Source: DRGV01 sp018903055 [NCBI: bacterium]
Lineage (GTDB): Bacteria > UBP18 > UBA7526
Direction: 5' to 3'
Assembly (NCBI GenBank): GCA_018903055.1
Contig: JAHIPW010000081.1
Coordinates: forward strand, 1 to 5,583
Length of the DNA stretch: 5,583 nucleotides
Position 1 is the first letter of the stretch. Every line of letters starts with the position of its first letter. The translations under genes were made by a program, and so were the position numbers. Shown here piece after piece: positions 4,270-5,583 of this stretch. Under the pieces are notes generated by a model, which was not told the origin of the DNA, did no database searches, and saw only the letters and a program-made list of their open reading frames with translations.

Positions 4270-5583
4270 ATGGAGATTCTATTAAAAAAGAAAGAGTCAA
4301 CCTCTTTCATCGATGAAGAAGGGATTCTTAGGGTATTAAGAGAGCAGGCTCATCCTTCTTCCTCCCAAGTAAGGGATGTGCTTGATAAAGCAAAAGAAAA
4401 GAGGGGACTTCTCCCAGAAGAGGTGGCCACACTATTAAACTGTGAGGATGAGGGATTAATAAAAGAGATATTTCTTCTGGCCTTGTGCATCAAAGAGGAG
4501 ATCTATGGAAAGCGCCTGGTCCTCTTCGCTCCCTTGTACATTTCCAATAGGTGCCGTAACAACTGCCTCTACTGTGCCTTCCGCCGGGATAATAGGTCTA
4601 TAATAAGAAAGACTTTAACTTTAGAGGAATTAAGGGAAGAGGTCCAGATCTTAGAGGGAATGGGGCATAAGAGGTTGATCGTGGTCTATGGAGAACATCC
4701 TTCTACCGGTATCGATTTTATGGTAGAGACTATTCGTACCATCTATCAAACTAAGTATGGGAGGGGAGAGATCAGGAGGGTAAATGTAAATGCCGCCCCC
4801 CTGAGGGTGGAGGAGCTAAGGAGGTTGAAGGAGGTGGGGATCGGGACCTTTCAGGTCTTTCAGGAGACCTATCATAGACCGACCTATGAATCCCTCCATC
4901 CGGAAGGGACCATTAAGCATAATTATCTCTGGAGATTATACTCCCTGGATCGGGCTATGGAGGCTGGTATAGATGATGTGGGGATAGGGGCTCTCTTCGG
5001 TCTCTATAATTGGAGGTTTGAAGTGATGGGGCTCATCTATCATGCCCGGCATTTAGAGGAGAGGTTTGGGGTTGGCCCCCATACCATCTCTTTCCCCCGT
5101 CTCTGCAAGGCCTTAGACACACCCTTTTTAGAAAATCCTGAATACCGGGTAGAAGATGAAGATTTCAAGAGATTGGTGGCCATCATAAGGCTGGCTGTCC
5201 CTTATACCGGAATGATCCTCACCGCCCGGGAAGATTCCGAAATAAGAAAGAAGGTAATTCCTTTAGGGGTCTCCCAGACGGATGCTGGAACGCGCATCGG
5301 CATCGGTGGTTATAAAGAAACCTATCTGGAACATATCCCGGAAAGGGAACAGTTTCAGATCGGTGACCCGCGTTCTCTGGATGAATTCGTTAAAGAGATT
5401 TCTAACTGGGGCTATATTCCTTCCTGGTGTACTGCCTGCTACCGATTGGGTAGAACCGGGGATCATTTTATGGGTTTTGCCAAGCGCGGGTTCATTAAAA
5501 ACTTCTGTCATCCCAATGCCCTTTTCACCTTTGCTGAATATTTAGAGGATTATGCTTCCCCAGAGACGAAAAGAATAGGAGAG
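4270..5583 (+). CDS. hydG: [FeFe]-hydrogenase maturase HydG (radical SAM tyrosine lyase), 3' end cut by the window
   Basis: The frame is open to the right edge, giving 438 residues; family members are about 470, so roughly 30 are missing. HydG cleaves tyrosine with S-adenosylmethionine and makes the CO- and CN-bearing iron unit of the H-cluster. The radical SAM cluster motif is C95-x3-C99-x2-C102 in SNRCRNNCLYC. The second, auxiliary cluster motif that separates HydG from ThiH is C387-x2-C390-x22-C413, starting CTACYRLGRTG. VYGEHP (139-144) and GPHTISFPRL (269-278) are further family stretches. Histidines 257, 261 and 271 lie where the ligand of the extra iron is expected; I cannot say which it is. 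ATG 4270 fits the family N-terminus (FIDEEGIL at 13-20). ATG 4219 and GTG 4246 are in frame upstream but would add a non-homologous leader. The Shine-Dalgarno sequence, GGGG at 4260-4263, is weak and lies in a repeat arm. hydE and hydF are not in view. Confidence 0.96.
   Translation, partial: MEILLKKKESTSFIDEEGILRVLREQAHPSSSQVRDVLDKAKEKRGLLPEEVATLLNCEDEGLIKEIFLLALCIKEEIYGKRLVLFAPLYISNRCRNNCLYCAFRRDNRSIIRKTLTLEELREEVQILEGMGHKRLIVVYGEHPSTGIDFMVETIRTIYQTKYGRGEIRRVNVNAAPLRVEELRRLKEVGIGTFQVFQETYHRPTYESLHPEGTIKHNYLWRLYSLDRAMEAGIDDVGIGALFGLYNWRFEVMGLIYHARHLEERFGVGPHTISFPRLCKALDTPFLENPEYRVEDEDFKRLVAIIRLAVPYTGMILTAREDSEIRKKVIPLGVSQTDAGTRIGIGGYKETYLEHIPEREQFQIGDPRSLDEFVKEISNWGYIPSWCTACYRLGRTGDHFMGFAKRGFIKNFCHPNALFTFAEYLEDYASPETKRIGE

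Noticed and set aside
5263-5545. Open frames on both strands over the end of hydG (5263-5511 minus, 5282-5545 plus)
   Set aside because: They are out of frame with the conserved HydG tail containing the C387-x2-C390-x22-C413 motif and show no domain of their own.

Overview
The window carries an [FeFe]-hydrogenase locus on the + strand. It points to a strictly anaerobic bacterium with a fermentative or syntrophic, H2-evolving metabolism. Arginine is written mostly as AGA/AGG and the sense strand is rich in purines. I would place it in a thermophilic or uncultivated bacterial lineage, but the sequence does not let me name a taxon.

Layout. Positions 1-150 hold the last 49 codons of an integrase-type (DDE) transposase that enters from the left. 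Positions 151-239 hold a possible promoter and a nested set of inverted and direct repeats, which may be the end of that insertion sequence and which run into the first gene. Positions 240-3725 form a tight three-gene operon: hydC (NuoE-like 2Fe-2S subunit), hydB (NuoF-like NADH/FMN subunit) and hydA (catalytic [FeFe] subunit). hydC and hydB overlap by ATGA, and hydB and hydA are 1 nt apart. A good intrinsic terminator follows hydA (3797-3835). A short gene for a TM1266-type putative regulator lies at 3895-4143. A 126-base gap then holds a weaker terminator nested inside a 13-bp perfect inverted repeat (4152-4264). From 4270 to the right edge runs hydG, the tyrosine lyase maturase of the H-cluster. 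It is open to the end and lacks roughly its last 30 codons. No stretch longer than 300 bases lacks a gene.

How the genes fit together. HydC, HydB and HydA should form a soluble complex that passes electrons between NAD(H) and H+/H2. HydG makes the CO and CN ligands of the active site. hydE and hydF are not in the window. HydB lacks both extra iron-sulfur domains of classical electron-bifurcating HydB proteins, so an NADH-dependent, ferredoxin-independent hydrogenase is a real possibility.

The most unusual signals are non-coding. In front of both hydC and hydG, a left arm is followed by an imperfect complementary copy and then a perfect one. In each case the perfect copy contains or abuts the ribosome-binding site. 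These could be mobile-element ends or RNA switches that hide the start of translation. I found no wholly unknown protein system here.
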